From Mixta theicola (GTDB taxonomy: Bacteria; Pseudomonadota; Gammaproteobacteria; Enterobacterales; Enterobacteriaceae): a stretch of DNA of 64,000 nucleotides. Position 1 is the first letter of the stretch, and each line of letters begins with the position of its first letter. Below, piece after piece: positions 11,781-19,199 of the stretch. The notes below the pieces were generated by a model. It saw only the letters and a list, made by a program, of their open reading frames with translations. It did no database searches and was not told where the DNA came from. The translations under genes were made by a program, and so were the position numbers. Location of the stretch: positions 62,001 to 126,000 of the forward strand of contig NZ_NWUO01000005.1 of NCBI RefSeq assembly GCF_002895925.1, in the 5' to 3' direction.

Positions 11781-11956
11781 TTACTTCCCGAACTTTGCTG
11801 TTATGCGCGGGAATTGCCATATCACAATAATTACGGTAACAAGCATTAACCGGCCCAATATTCAGGGAATAAATATAGCCATAAAAAACCGAAAAATAAA
11901 ATGATTGCAGGAAACACCACGTAAGTTAAAACAAAATAAATCAGTGAGTTAAACAT
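11781..11956 (-). pseudogene. Small membrane protein gene, apparently frame-disrupted copy
   Basis: From the ATG at 11956 (AGGAG seven bases upstream) a 36-residue, almost wholly hydrophobic peptide reads to a TAA at 11846-11848 and ends FPEYWAG. The next frame continues at once from an ATG overlapping that stop (TAATG) for 21 more residues (VTVIIVIWQFP...) to 11781. Joined by a one-base shift, the two pieces give a two-helix protein of about 60 residues resembling the intact 57-residue protein at 12546-12719 (FPEY motif, then a second hydrophobic stretch). It may be a frameshifted copy or two tiny overlapping genes. Its start overlaps the upstream gene by eight bases. Confidence 0.45.
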
Positions 11957-12170
11957 TATAACTCCTGCGAATTTCGTCTACCAGTTCGTCCATAGTTGTA
12001 TATTTCTTTAATATTACTTTAGACATACTATCTGAAAGAATCGGCTCGATAAAATAATAAAGCATCTCCAGTTTTTCATCGTAACTTACAATTATCTGAT
12101 CTGCCACGTCGATTCTAATGTTCAACAGAATAGAGAGACAGTCATCGGCTTCAGCAGTTTTCCAGGCCAT
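11949..12170 (-). CDS. Hypothetical small soluble protein, copy A
   Basis: This unrecognised gene is taken from the ATG at 12170 (73 residues); the frame is open to an ATG at 12335 (128 residues), but the added part looks less protein-like. The C-terminal half carries LYYFIEP and then MDELVDEIRRSY. A similarly placed LYFLVEP and AEQLFKMIEDLL occur in the oppositely oriented gene at 12373-12549, so the two may be distant paralogues. Its TAA overlaps the start of a small membrane-protein gene, the same layout as the other pair. Base composition is AT-rich compared with the backbone, which suggests transfer. No function is assigned. Confidence 0.45.
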   Translation of the reverse strand: MAWKTAEADDCLSILLNIRIDVADQIIVSYDEKLEMLYYFIEPILSDSMSKVILKKYTTMDELVDEIRRSYNV

Positions 12171-12372
12171 TTGCCCGCTACTTTCCGCATCCGGCCTTTG
12201 TACCGGTGCTGCGTTTATCGCTGTCACCTTCTCTTCTTTGTGCGGGTCACGGATGCATAGTGTTAGTGCGGCTCTGCACCCGCCCAGTCCGACAGCAGGA
12301 AGCCATTGACGGGCGGTTGAAGCATGCAGGTCCATAAGTTTATTAGAGCATTATGGTCTCTTGCATAAACGT

Positions 12373-12549
12373 ATGCAGGCAGCGTACAGACTAGAAAAAC
12401 CAGACCCAGAATTTTATCAAATTCTGCGTTACTATCATGTTGATGGGTTGTATTTTCTTGTTGAGCCTGGCATAAAGAAGTATCTCGGATATGGTAGGCC
12501 ACGTAATGCAGAACAACTGTTCAAAATGATTGAAGATCTTTTATCATGA
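12373..12549 (+). CDS. Hypothetical small soluble protein, copy B (possibly 5'-truncated)
   Basis: From the ATG at 12373 this gives 58 residues; the frame stays open upstream to the TGA at 12307-12309 without a good start or ribosome site, so the 5' end may be missing. The protein contains GLYFLVEP and ends AEQLFKMIEDLLS, paralleling copy A on the other strand. Its TGA overlaps the ATG of the next gene (ATGA), indicating coupled translation. Not recognised. The AT-rich composition and position beside a known integration hotspot suggest accessory DNA. Confidence 0.45.
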   Translation: MQAAYRLEKPDPEFYQILRYYHVDGLYFLVEPGIKKYLGYGRPRNAEQLFKMIEDLLS

Positions 12550-12719
12550 ACCTGATAAAGAAAATTTTACAGGATATATGGGTAGAGTTAGCTACCTATT
12601 TAATGATAGGAATCGTAGCACTGGTGGCCTATCTTTCAGGCATCTTTTTCCCGGAATATTCTGGTACTTTTGTAATTATTTCAATTCCTGTTGTGCTATA
12701 CATATTCTTTAGAAAATAA
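12546..12719 (+). CDS. Small two-helix membrane protein, copy B
   Basis: This 57-residue protein (start MNLIKKILQDIWVEL, end YIFFRK) has two hydrophobic segments of about 17-20 residues, near 17-35 and 40-54, separated by FFPEYSG. The basic N-terminus and C-terminus suggest both ends are cytoplasmic. The ATG overlaps the stop of the preceding gene by four bases. The sequence is AT-rich. It resembles the disrupted copy at 11781-11956, including the FPEY motif between the helices. No family is recognised. A membrane component of an immunity, toxin-antitoxin or phage-exclusion pair is possible, but this is only inference. Confidence 0.55.
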   Translation: MNLIKKILQDIWVELATYLMIGIVALVAYLSGIFFPEYSGTFVIISIPVVLYIFFRK

Positions 12720-12918
12720 CTTTCTGCTGGCCCCGTATTTGCCAGTCAGCGCCTGTTTCAGGCCTGAGGTGAATATGCCTGCGATCCCTGCTGTATGTCG
12801 CGACGCAAACGCGGGGCAATCCAGGATAACTCAATCCCACTCCCTTGCTTTTGTTACTGCATCGGCATCGCTAACGGATGCGAACGATTGAATGTTTAAT
12901 GACCTGCCGTGACAGTTT

Positions 12919-12968
12919 TTAGAATTTGATCACATTAGCCGACACGGTTTGACGCTAACATCGCGCTT
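12919..12968 (+). promoter_or_regulatory. CRP-type promoter of cyaR
   Basis: A CRP-like site TTAGA-ATTTGA-TCACA lies at 12919-12934, with a perfect right half. A -10 like TAACAT lies at 12956-12961, eight bases before the inferred RNA start at 12969. The site centre is about 42 bases upstream of that start, the class II spacing. In E. coli and Salmonella, cyaR is activated by CRP-cAMP, which agrees. Confidence 0.6.
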
Positions 12969-13049
12969 GCTAAAACGAGCAAAAAGAAACGGCAGTCTAT
13001 ACCAGGAACCACCTCATTCGCCCGCCCGGCTCCCCCGTGCGGGTTTTTC
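12969..13049 (+). ncRNA. cyaR: CyaR small regulatory RNA
   Basis: The conserved CyaR core TACCAGGAACCACCTC is present at about 13000-13015, in the expected place between yegQ and yegS. It is followed by a GC-rich hairpin (CCCGC ... GCGGG) and a T5 run ending near 13048. The inferred RNA is about 81 bases, near the 87 of E. coli. CyaR is an Hfq-dependent sRNA that base-pairs with the leaders of ompX, nadE, luxS and yqaE through the AGGAACCACC loop. The 5' end GCTAAAAC resembles the E. coli start GCTGAAAA. The core seed is unchanged while the terminator stem differs in sequence. Confidence 0.88.
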
Positions 13050-13057
13050 TTTGCGTG

Positions 13058-13092
13058 TCGCGCTTAAAGCCCACCTGGGCGCGCGATTTTTT
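13058..13092 (+). terminator. Second hairpin terminator after cyaR
   Basis: The nested stem TCGCGC...GCGCGA encloses GCCCA/TGGGC and ends in T6 at 13087-13092. It backs up the cyaR terminator and insulates yegS, whose own promoter must lie in 13093-13213. Confidence 0.7.
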
Positions 13093-13213
13093 CCTCTTCT
13101 GTGCTATAAAAACACTCTGACAAAAACGCGTGACCAACCCAAAAGGTAGGCCGCGCCGACACATTGTCATCAATCTCACTCTTACTGCGAAATATGCTGC
13201 CAGGGGAAATAGC

Positions 13214-14113
13214 ATGGAAAAACAGGCTTTAACACTGGTGATCCTGAATGGAAAAGGTGCGGGAAACGAGGCGCTGCGGGCGGCAATCGCCACGCTGCGC
13301 GCCGAAGGTTATCCCATTGAAGTCCGCGTGACCTGGGAGCCGGGCGACAGCGAACGTTATCTGCAGGAAGCCATTGCGCTGCGTGCAGCTACCGTGGTAG
13401 CGGGCGGCGGTGATGGCACCATTAATGAACTGGCGAATGCCCTGATTAACATTACGCCATCCTCCCGGCCGATTTTGGGTATTTTACCGCTGGGCACCGC
13501 CAACGACTTCGCAACCAGCGCCGGTATTCCTGAAGATCCGCAGGCGGCGCTGCAGCTGGCGATTGCGGGCAAAACGGTCAATATTGACCTGGCGCGCGTT
13601 AATCAGGATCGTTATTTCATTAATATGGCGACGGGCGGATTTGGCACGCGTATTACTACCGAAACGCCGGAAAAGCTGAAATCAGCGCTGGGCGGCGTCT
13701 CCTATTTTATTCATGGCCTGATGCGCATGGATACGCTGAAGGCGGATAGCTGCGCAATCAGCGGTCCCGATTTTACCTGGTACGGCGACGCGCTGGCGAT
13801 TGGCATCGGCAATGGACGTCAGGCGGGCGGCGGACAGCGTCTTTGTCCCCGGGCGTTAATTAACGATGGTTTACTGGATCTGAGCATCGTCAATTCGCAA
13901 GAGCTGCTTTCCACGCTGCTGCACTCTTTAACTAGCGACGAACAGAATCCAAATATTATTTCCGCTACGCTACCCTGGCTGAAAATTTCCTCACCCAACG
14001 AGATGACCTTTAACCTCGACGGCGAACCGCTCAGCGGCACCGAGTTTCACATTGAGGTTATCCCTGGCGCGCTGGCCTGCCGTTTACCGCCGCAGTGTGA
14101 ACTGCTTTCCTGA
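13214..14113 (+). CDS. yegS: YegS, diacylglycerol-kinase-like lipid kinase
   Basis: This 299-residue protein has the same length as E. coli YegS. The DAGK catalytic motif GGGDGTINE is at residues 64-72, with [24 protein letters not shown] and the C-terminal NLDGEPL. E. coli YegS phosphorylates phosphatidylglycerol in vitro. The ATG at 13214 has an AGGGGA site and aligns with the known protein; an in-frame upstream start at 13130 would add an arginine-rich extension not seen in orthologues. It appears to be a single-gene unit. Confidence 0.94.
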   Translation: MEKQALTLVILNGKGAGNEALRAAIATLRAEGYPIEVRVTWEPGDSERYLQEAIALRAATVVAGGGDGTINELANALINITPSSRPILGILPLGTANDFATSAGIPEDPQAALQLAIAGKTVNIDLARVNQDRYFINMATGGFGTRITTETPEKLKSALGGVSYFIHGLMRMDTLKADSCAISGPDFTWYGDALAIGIGNGRQAGGGQRLCPRALINDGLLDLSIVNSQELLSTLLHSLTSDEQNPNIISATLPWLKISSPNEMTFNLDGEPLSGTEFHIEVIPGALACRLPPQCELLS

Positions 14114-14281
14114 CGTCTCTCACCTCTTCCGGCCTGTTGGTTAAAAATTTATTCTTTTCTGACAGGCGGTTATGGATAAATCGCTCGAAATTCTACCAAC
14201 GTGATCCTGGTCGCGGCATTTCCCATTGGCACTGGTATGGTAGTCAGCCAACCCTGGTTTACCGTTGCATCAGGAAAAACT

Positions 14282-15622
14282 ATGACCGATATACACACGC
14301 AGGCTGCGGCGACGCCGGCCAGCCATACTGCGGTAATACGCCGCGTTGCTACCGCTTCAGCCATAGGAACCGCCGCCGAATATTATGATTTTTTTGCCTA
14401 CGGTACCGCCGCCGTACTGTTCTTTGGCCCGCTGTTTTTTCCTGCCACCGATCCACTGATCGGTACGCTCGCCGCTTTTGCCACCTATGCCGTTGGCTTC
14501 CTGGCGCGTCCGCTGGGCGGCATCATTTTTGGTCATATAGGCGATAAAGTTGGCCGCAAAAAAGCGCTGGTAATTACTATCCTGCTGGTCGGGCTCGGTA
14601 CCTTCTGCATTGGGCTGCTGCCCACCTATGACAAAATCGGCCTTTGGGCGCCCACTCTGCTGATTATTATCCGCATTATTCAGGGGTTCGGCGTCGGCGG
14701 CGAGCAGGCAGGCGCGGTGCTGATGACGGCAGAATATGCCGAACCGAGCCGCAGAGGCTTTTTCGCCAGCTGGGTGCAGATAGGCGCGCCGACCGGCTTT
14801 TTACTGCCGCTGGCGCTGTTTGCCTTGCTCAACGCCACGCTTTCTGCCGAAAGTATGATGGCCTGGGGCTGGCGCATTCCTTTCCTGTTAAGCGCCGTGC
14901 TGGTGGTGCTCGGCATGTTTATCCGTCTGCGCATTGATGAATCGCCAGTTTTCGCCAAAATCCGTGAAACCAAAGCGGCAGAATCACGACCGCTTAAAGA
15001 AGTGGTGCGCGATTATCCCGGTATTGTTTGTTACGGCGTACTGGCGAAACTGCTGGAGGCAGGCGCGTTCGGTATGTTTACCGTGATTGTGCTGGCGTGG
15101 GGCAAGGCCAATCAGCTGGATGCCAATCTGCTGATGCAAACCATGATTGTTGCGGTGCTGCTGGAGATTATCGCTATTCCGCTGATGGGGCATCTGTCCG
15201 ATCGGATTGGCCGCCGGCGCGTCTACTTTATGGGCACGCTATTGCTGACGCTGGCCATTGTTCCCTGGTTTATGGCGCTGCAAACCGGCAACGGCTGGCT
15301 GACGCAGCTGGCGATGATCCTGGTGCTGACACTCGGTCACAGCATGTGTTATGCCCCGCAGGCCGCCTGGTTTCCAGAGCTGTTCCCTTCACACATTCGC
15401 TGTAGCGGAATTGCCCTGATTTGGCAGACCGGCTCGCTAATCGGCGGCGGTATTCTTGGCCTGACGGCGATTAAAATTTTGCAGATGAGCGGCGGTCACT
15501 ACGGCGGCCTGGCGATTTATATGATTGTGCTCGGCCTGCTTTCTTTAATCGGCATTACGCTTCTGCCGGAAACCGCCCCCGCCAAACGGCAGGGCGAATA
15601 CCAGGACTGGCAACAGCATTAA
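14282..15622 (+). CDS. MHS-family (metabolite:H+ symporter) MFS transporter
   Basis: This 446-residue, 12-TM transporter is read from the ATG at 14282 with AGGAAA upstream; a longer frame from 14201 lacks a ribosome site. Features include ASAIGTAAEYYDFFAYGT in TM1, the MFS loop motif GHIGDKVGRKKAL, and the MHS-type GVGGEQAGAVLMTAEYAEPSRRGF, with a second copy DRIGRRRVYFMGTL in the C-half. The subfamily includes ShiA, ProP and KgtP; the substrate here is unknown. The gene stands alone, with a bidirectional terminator at its end shared with the convergent gene at 15746-16402. A role in carboxylate or osmolyte uptake is plausible but not shown. Confidence 0.85.
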   Translation: MTDIHTQAAATPASHTAVIRRVATASAIGTAAEYYDFFAYGTAAVLFFGPLFFPATDPLIGTLAAFATYAVGFLARPLGGIIFGHIGDKVGRKKALVITILLVGLGTFCIGLLPTYDKIGLWAPTLLIIIRIIQGFGVGGEQAGAVLMTAEYAEPSRRGFFASWVQIGAPTGFLLPLALFALLNATLSAESMMAWGWRIPFLLSAVLVVLGMFIRLRIDESPVFAKIRETKAAESRPLKEVVRDYPGIVCYGVLAKLLEAGAFGMFTVIVLAWGKANQLDANLLMQTMIVAVLLEIIAIPLMGHLSDRIGRRRVYFMGTLLLTLAIVPWFMALQTGNGWLTQLAMILVLTLGHSMCYAPQAAWFPELFPSHIRCSGIALIWQTGSLIGGGILGLTAIKILQMSGGHYGGLAIYMIVLGLLSLIGITLLPETAPAKRQGEYQDWQQH

Positions 15623-15705
15623 ACGCCGTAACGAACGCGGTTATTCTGCTGCGTTATGGCGTGACAAGTCGAAACGTGGCCGCGTTAAGCCGCTCAATAA
15701 CTCAG

Positions 15706-15750
15706 GCCCGCCTCTCTGTCTGTTAAACGCCAGAGAGGCCGCCTTTTAAA
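15706..15750. terminator. Bidirectional terminator between convergent genes
   Basis: A perfect 9-bp stem GCCTCTCTG / CAGAGAGGC (15710-15718 with 15731-15739) is followed by CGCCTTTTAAAATTTT. It lies between the MHS transporter and the convergent gene whose stop is at 15746. Confidence 0.75.
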
Positions 15751-16402
15751 ATTTTATAAAAGCGGAAACCCTTAATGAAAGCGTATCAGGTTCAAAACTG
15801 CCTGGCTGTCGGGCGGCATGTAAATGCGATCCCCCGGAGGCGGTTTCTTGCGTAATAATGCCGACAAAAGGCGCTGTGGAAGTAGCAGGCCCCAGGCTGC
15901 CCGGATAAGGCGGATAACTTCTTCCTCGTCCTGTTATTCTGCCTCCCCGGTTAGTCTGGAAATCCACATATACCATGTTTACCGCACGTACGGCATTAAG
16001 AAAATGGCAGTACTCCTTACCTCTTATCTTGCCTTTTGCATAAATCACAAAAACGCTTCCCATCGGTTTGGTTAGCATCCAGCGATTTGCCTGATTTAAA
16101 GTAAGAAAGCCTGGATATTCCTGCCCATGACAGCCGGTACGGGCCAGAATAAAATTATTAATGTTTTTTATTTGCGCATCAACGCTGCTACCCATTTGAA
16201 AGCGAAGTTGACTCATAGCGTTATCATGCAGGTGCTCAGAGTAATGGCTGGCTTCTTCTGAAACGGCTGCGCTGTGCGATAAGCTTAACAGACAGACAGC
16301 GCCAGCAGCGCTACAGCTGGCGCAATTTATGGTTGATTCTTGTCGTGGGCGGAGCGGGCTGCTCTCAACGGAATTAACGAAAACGCCGGAATGATTATTC
16401 AT
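15746..16402 (-). CDS. Candidate stand-alone papain-fold (Tox-PL-like) effector
   Basis: This 218-residue protein is not assigned to a named gene. Cys27 and Cys30 lie in INCASC; much later come His133 and Asn136 in YCHFLNAVRA, then Asp147 and Gln149 in MVYVDFQT. The pattern of an N-terminal NCxxC, a late HxxNAV and VYxxDxQ matches my recollection of the Tox-PL/papain-fold toxin families (cysteine protease or glutamine deamidase), with a plausible Cys-His-Asp triad. No signal peptide or TM segment is evident, nor large secretion domains. The gene is AT-rich, especially upstream, and sits between backbone genes, suggesting transfer. No adjacent immunity gene is seen. The last 60 residues are low in recognisable features. 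Confidence 0.6.
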   Translation of the reverse strand: MNNHSGVFVNSVESSPLRPRQESTINCASCSAAGAVCLLSLSHSAAVSEEASHYSEHLHDNAMSQLRFQMGSSVDAQIKNINNFILARTGCHGQEYPGFLTLNQANRWMLTKPMGSVFVIYAKGKIRGKEYCHFLNAVRAVNMVYVDFQTNRGGRITGRGRSYPPYPGSLGPATSTAPFVGIITQETASGGSHLHAARQPGSFEPDTLSLRVSAFIKF

Positions 16403-16894
16403 AGTTCAACTTTAAATGAGAGGCTAATTTCACGGCATTTTAATTCACTGCCATTTTTTGCAAAAAATTAAAATATCCAATTTAATAATATATAAAATAA
16501 TAATTAACGAACTAAACTTTTCCATTAACCTTTAAACCTAATATATTTGCTGCTTGTCATTTTTTAGGACATAGCTTATTTAACTTTCTGCGGCTGGCTT
16601 TACTCAGCGCCTGCGGAATAATTATGAAAATTTACAGGCTTTCCTTTTTATAAAAATTGTATAAATACAAACGTTAATAATATAGATCGGTAATGATAAT
16701 TCTGTCCAAAACTGCAGTTTTAAGGATGCGCCAGGTAAATAACAGGGATAGCGCCCGGAACAATATTTTTCTCAGCGTAGCCAGAGAGCGCGAAACAGTG
16801 TGATCCCGATCGAACTCCTGCTAATCGCTACTTGTATGGTAGTACGACGGAGCTTAAATTTCGCTCACCTGAAGACGCTATAAAGGCCAGAAAA
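16403..16894. promoter_or_regulatory. AT-rich divergent intergenic region with putative RspR and CRP sites
   Basis: This 492-base region separates the leftward effector candidate from rspA. The left 250 bases are very AT-rich and probably hold the effector promoter. An inverted repeat TTGTAT-AA-ATACAA lies at 16657-16670, the form bound by many FCD-type GntR regulators, so it is a candidate RspR operator. A CRP-like site TGTGA-TCCCGA-TCGAA is at 16799-16814, about 80 bases before the rspA ATG. No gene longer than a few dozen codons is supported here. Confidence 0.4.
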
Positions 16895-18109
16895 ATGAAA
16901 ATTGTTAACGCTGAAGTCTTTGTTACCTGTCCAGGCAGGAACTTTGTCACGCTGAAAATCACCACCGATGAAGGGATTACCGGCATTGGCGACGCCACGC
17001 TCAACGGCCGCGAGCTGCCGGTCGCCTCTTATCTGAAAGATCATATCTGTCCGCAGCTGATTGGCCGCGACGCGCACCGAATTGAAGATATATGGCAGTT
17101 CTTTTACAAGGGAGCCTACTGGCGGCGCGGCCCGGTCACCATGTCCGCCATTTCTGCCGTCGATATGGCGCTGTGGGACATCAAAGCCAAAGCCGCCAAT
17201 ATGCCGCTCTATCAGCTGCTGGGCGGCGCGTCGCGTACCGGCGTTATGGTGTACTGCCATACCACCGGCCACAGTATTGATGAAGTGCTGGATGACTATG
17301 CGCGCCATAAAGAGATGGGCTTTAAGGCCATTCGCGTTCAGTGCGGCGTGCCGGGCATGAAAACCACCTACGGCATGGCGAAAGGCAAAGGTCTGGCCTA
17401 TGAGCCCGCCACCAAAGGCGACTGGCCGGAAGAGCAGCTGTGGTCCAGTGAAAAATACCTCGACTTTACGCCCAAACTGTTTGCCGCCGTGCGCGAGCGC
17501 TTTGGCTTCGATGAGCATCTGCTGCATGACATGCACCATCGTCTGACGCCGATCGAAGCGGCGCGCTTCGGCAAGCGCATCGAAGATTACCGCCTGTTCT
17601 GGATGGAAGATCCAACGCCTGCGGAAAATCAGGAGTGCTTCCGTCTGATCCGCCAGCATACCGTTACGCCGATCGCCGTGGGCGAAGTATTTAACAGTAT
17701 CTGGGATTGCAAGCAGCTGATCGAAGAACAGCTGATCGATTATATCCGCACCACCATTACCCATGCGGGCGGCATCACCGGTATGCGCCGCATCGCTGAT
17801 TTCGCCTCGCTGTATCAGGTACGCACCGGATCGCACGGCCCGTCCGATCTGTCGCCGATCTGCATGGCGGCGGCGCTGCATTTCGATCTGTGGGTGCCAA
17901 ACTTCGGCGTGCAGGAATATATGGGTTATTCCGCGCAGATGCTGGAAGTCTTCCCGCACAGCTGGACCTTCGATAACGGCTATATGCATCCGGGCGATAA
18001 GCCAGGCCTGGGCATTGAGTTCAATGAGAAGCTGGCGGCGAAATACCCATACGAGCCCGCCTATCTGCCGGTCGCCCGTCTTGAAGATGGCACTTTATGG
18101 AACTGGTAA
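16895..18109 (+). CDS. rspA: RspA, D-mannonate dehydratase-family enolase
   Basis: This 404-residue enolase-superfamily protein has the same length as E. coli RspA and is nearly identical to it in many blocks ([39 protein letters not shown]). Metal-ligand and catalytic motifs [18 protein letters not shown] and VGEVFN are present. The family dehydrates D-mannonate to 2-keto-3-deoxygluconate, though several RspA proteins are slow in vitro. The ATG at 16895 matches the E. coli start; the frame is open 21 codons upstream. It is the first gene of an rsp operon with rspB 10 bases downstream. Confidence 0.94.
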   Translation: MKIVNAEVFVTCPGRNFVTLKITTDEGITGIGDATLNGRELPVASYLKDHICPQLIGRDAHRIEDIWQFFYKGAYWRRGPVTMSAISAVDMALWDIKAKAANMPLYQLLGGASRTGVMVYCHTTGHSIDEVLDDYARHKEMGFKAIRVQCGVPGMKTTYGMAKGKGLAYEPATKGDWPEEQLWSSEKYLDFTPKLFAAVRERFGFDEHLLHDMHHRLTPIEAARFGKRIEDYRLFWMEDPTPAENQECFRLIRQHTVTPIAVGEVFNSIWDCKQLIEEQLIDYIRTTITHAGGITGMRRIADFASLYQVRTGSHGPSDLSPICMAAALHFDLWVPNFGVQEYMGYSAQMLEVFPHSWTFDNGYMHPGDKPGLGIEFNEKLAAKYPYEPAYLPVARLEDGTLWNW

Positions 18110-18119
18110 GGAAATGATG

Positions 18120-19130
18120 ATGAAAAGTGTGGTTATCGAACAGCCCGGCGAACTGCAACTGCAGCAGCGCGCGTTACCGGAACCTGTCGCAGGCGAAGTG
18201 CGGATAAAAGTTCGCTACGCCAGCATTTGCGGCTCAGACGTGCATATCTGGCACGGCCATAACCCCTTTGCGCGCTATCCGCGCGTTATTGGCCATGAAT
18301 TTTTTGGCGTGATCGACGCCGTCGGCGCCGGCGTTGATGCCGGACGCATCGGCGAACGCGTGGCGGTCGATCCGGTGGTGAGCTGCGGCCACTGCTATCC
18401 CTGCTCGGTAGGACGTCCTAACGTCTGCCGTGAGCTGCAGGTTATTGGCGTGCATCGCGACGGCGGCTTTAGCGAATATGCCGTTGCGCCAGCCCGCAAT
18501 GCTTACCGCGTGCCGGACAGCATTCCCGACAAGCTGGCCAGCCTGATTGAGCCTTTTACCATTGCCGCCAATATCACCGCTTTTCTGCAGCCCACCGCGC
18601 AGGATATCGCTCTGGTATACGGCGCGGGTCCGATGGGCCTGACGGCGATTCAGGTGCTGAAGGGTGTTTATGGCGTGCAGCAGGTGTTGGTGGTCGATCG
18701 TCTGCCGGAGCGGCTGGCATTAGCGCAACAAAGCGGCGCGGACGCGATCTTTAATAATAGCGACGTGCCGCTGGCGGCCCAGCTGGAAGGCGTACAGCCG
18801 ACGTTGATTATTGATGCTGCCTGCCATCCGTCGATTCTGGCGGAAGCGGCGGCGCTGGCCTCGCCGGCGGCGCGCATTGGCCTGCTGGGTTTCTCTGCCG
18901 AGCCCTGCACGCTGACGCAGCAAAGCCTGACCAGTAAAGAGCTGTCGCTGTTTACCTCGCGGCTAAACAGCCATCGCTTTGCGCAGGTTATTGAATGGAT
19001 TGAGCGCGGCGCTATCCAGCCGGAAAAGCTGGTCACGCATTATTTACCGCTTACCGAAATTGAGCAGGCCATGACGCTGTTTGAAAAAGATCCCCGCACC
19101 TGCTGCAAAGTTATTTTATCTGTTGAATAA
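18120..19130 (+). CDS. rspB: RspB, zinc-dependent medium-chain dehydrogenase
   Basis: This 336-residue alcohol/polyol dehydrogenase of the medium-chain family has the catalytic zinc site CGSDVHIWHGHNPF and GHEFFG, structural zinc cysteines in CGHCYPCSVGRPNVC, and a Rossmann motif VYGAGPMG. Three ATGs stand in a row (18114, 18117, 18120); the third has the best spacing to AGGA at 18109-18112 and aligns with E. coli MKS. In E. coli, rspAB overexpression lowers homoserine-lactone-dependent stationary signalling; the real substrate is unknown, probably a sugar acid or polyol linked to mannonate. Confidence 0.93.
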   Translation: MKSVVIEQPGELQLQQRALPEPVAGEVRIKVRYASICGSDVHIWHGHNPFARYPRVIGHEFFGVIDAVGAGVDAGRIGERVAVDPVVSCGHCYPCSVGRPNVCRELQVIGVHRDGGFSEYAVAPARNAYRVPDSIPDKLASLIEPFTIAANITAFLQPTAQDIALVYGAGPMGLTAIQVLKGVYGVQQVLVVDRLPERLALAQQSGADAIFNNSDVPLAAQLEGVQPTLIIDAACHPSILAEAAALASPAARIGLLGFSAEPCTLTQQSLTSKELSLFTSRLNSHRFAQVIEWIERGAIQPEKLVTHYLPLTEIEQAMTLFEKDPRTCCKVILSVE

Positions 19131-19140
19131 GCCAGGGGTT

Positions 19141-19157
19141 GGGCGGTACGGCCGCCC
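19141..19157 (+). terminator. Intercistronic hairpin after rspB
   Basis: The stem GGGCGG / CCGCCC with a five-base loop lies 10 bases after the rspB stop, with only a weak T stretch after it. It is more likely an mRNA stability or partial attenuation element than a full terminator, because the permease gene follows closely. Confidence 0.45.
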
Positions 19158-19199
19158 TTCCATAAATTATTATAACTATCAAATAATTACGGAGATACC

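Noticed and set aside
12310-12372. TTG at 12361 as start of the small soluble gene, copy B
   Set aside because: No ribosome site is present for it or for the ATG at 12373; the more cautious ATG was used and the uncertainty recorded.
12691-12891. 66-codon open frame before cyaR
   Set aside because: No ribosome site, odd composition, and it overlaps the end of the small membrane gene; not supported as coding.
16865-17989. 374-codon open frame antisense to rspA
   Set aside because: Shadow of a well-conserved enolase-family gene; low-complexity composition and no motif.
17763-18119. N-terminal extension of the rspB frame into rspA
   Set aside because: The extension is an out-of-frame reading of rspA; the ATG at 18120 has the ribosome site and aligns with RspB.
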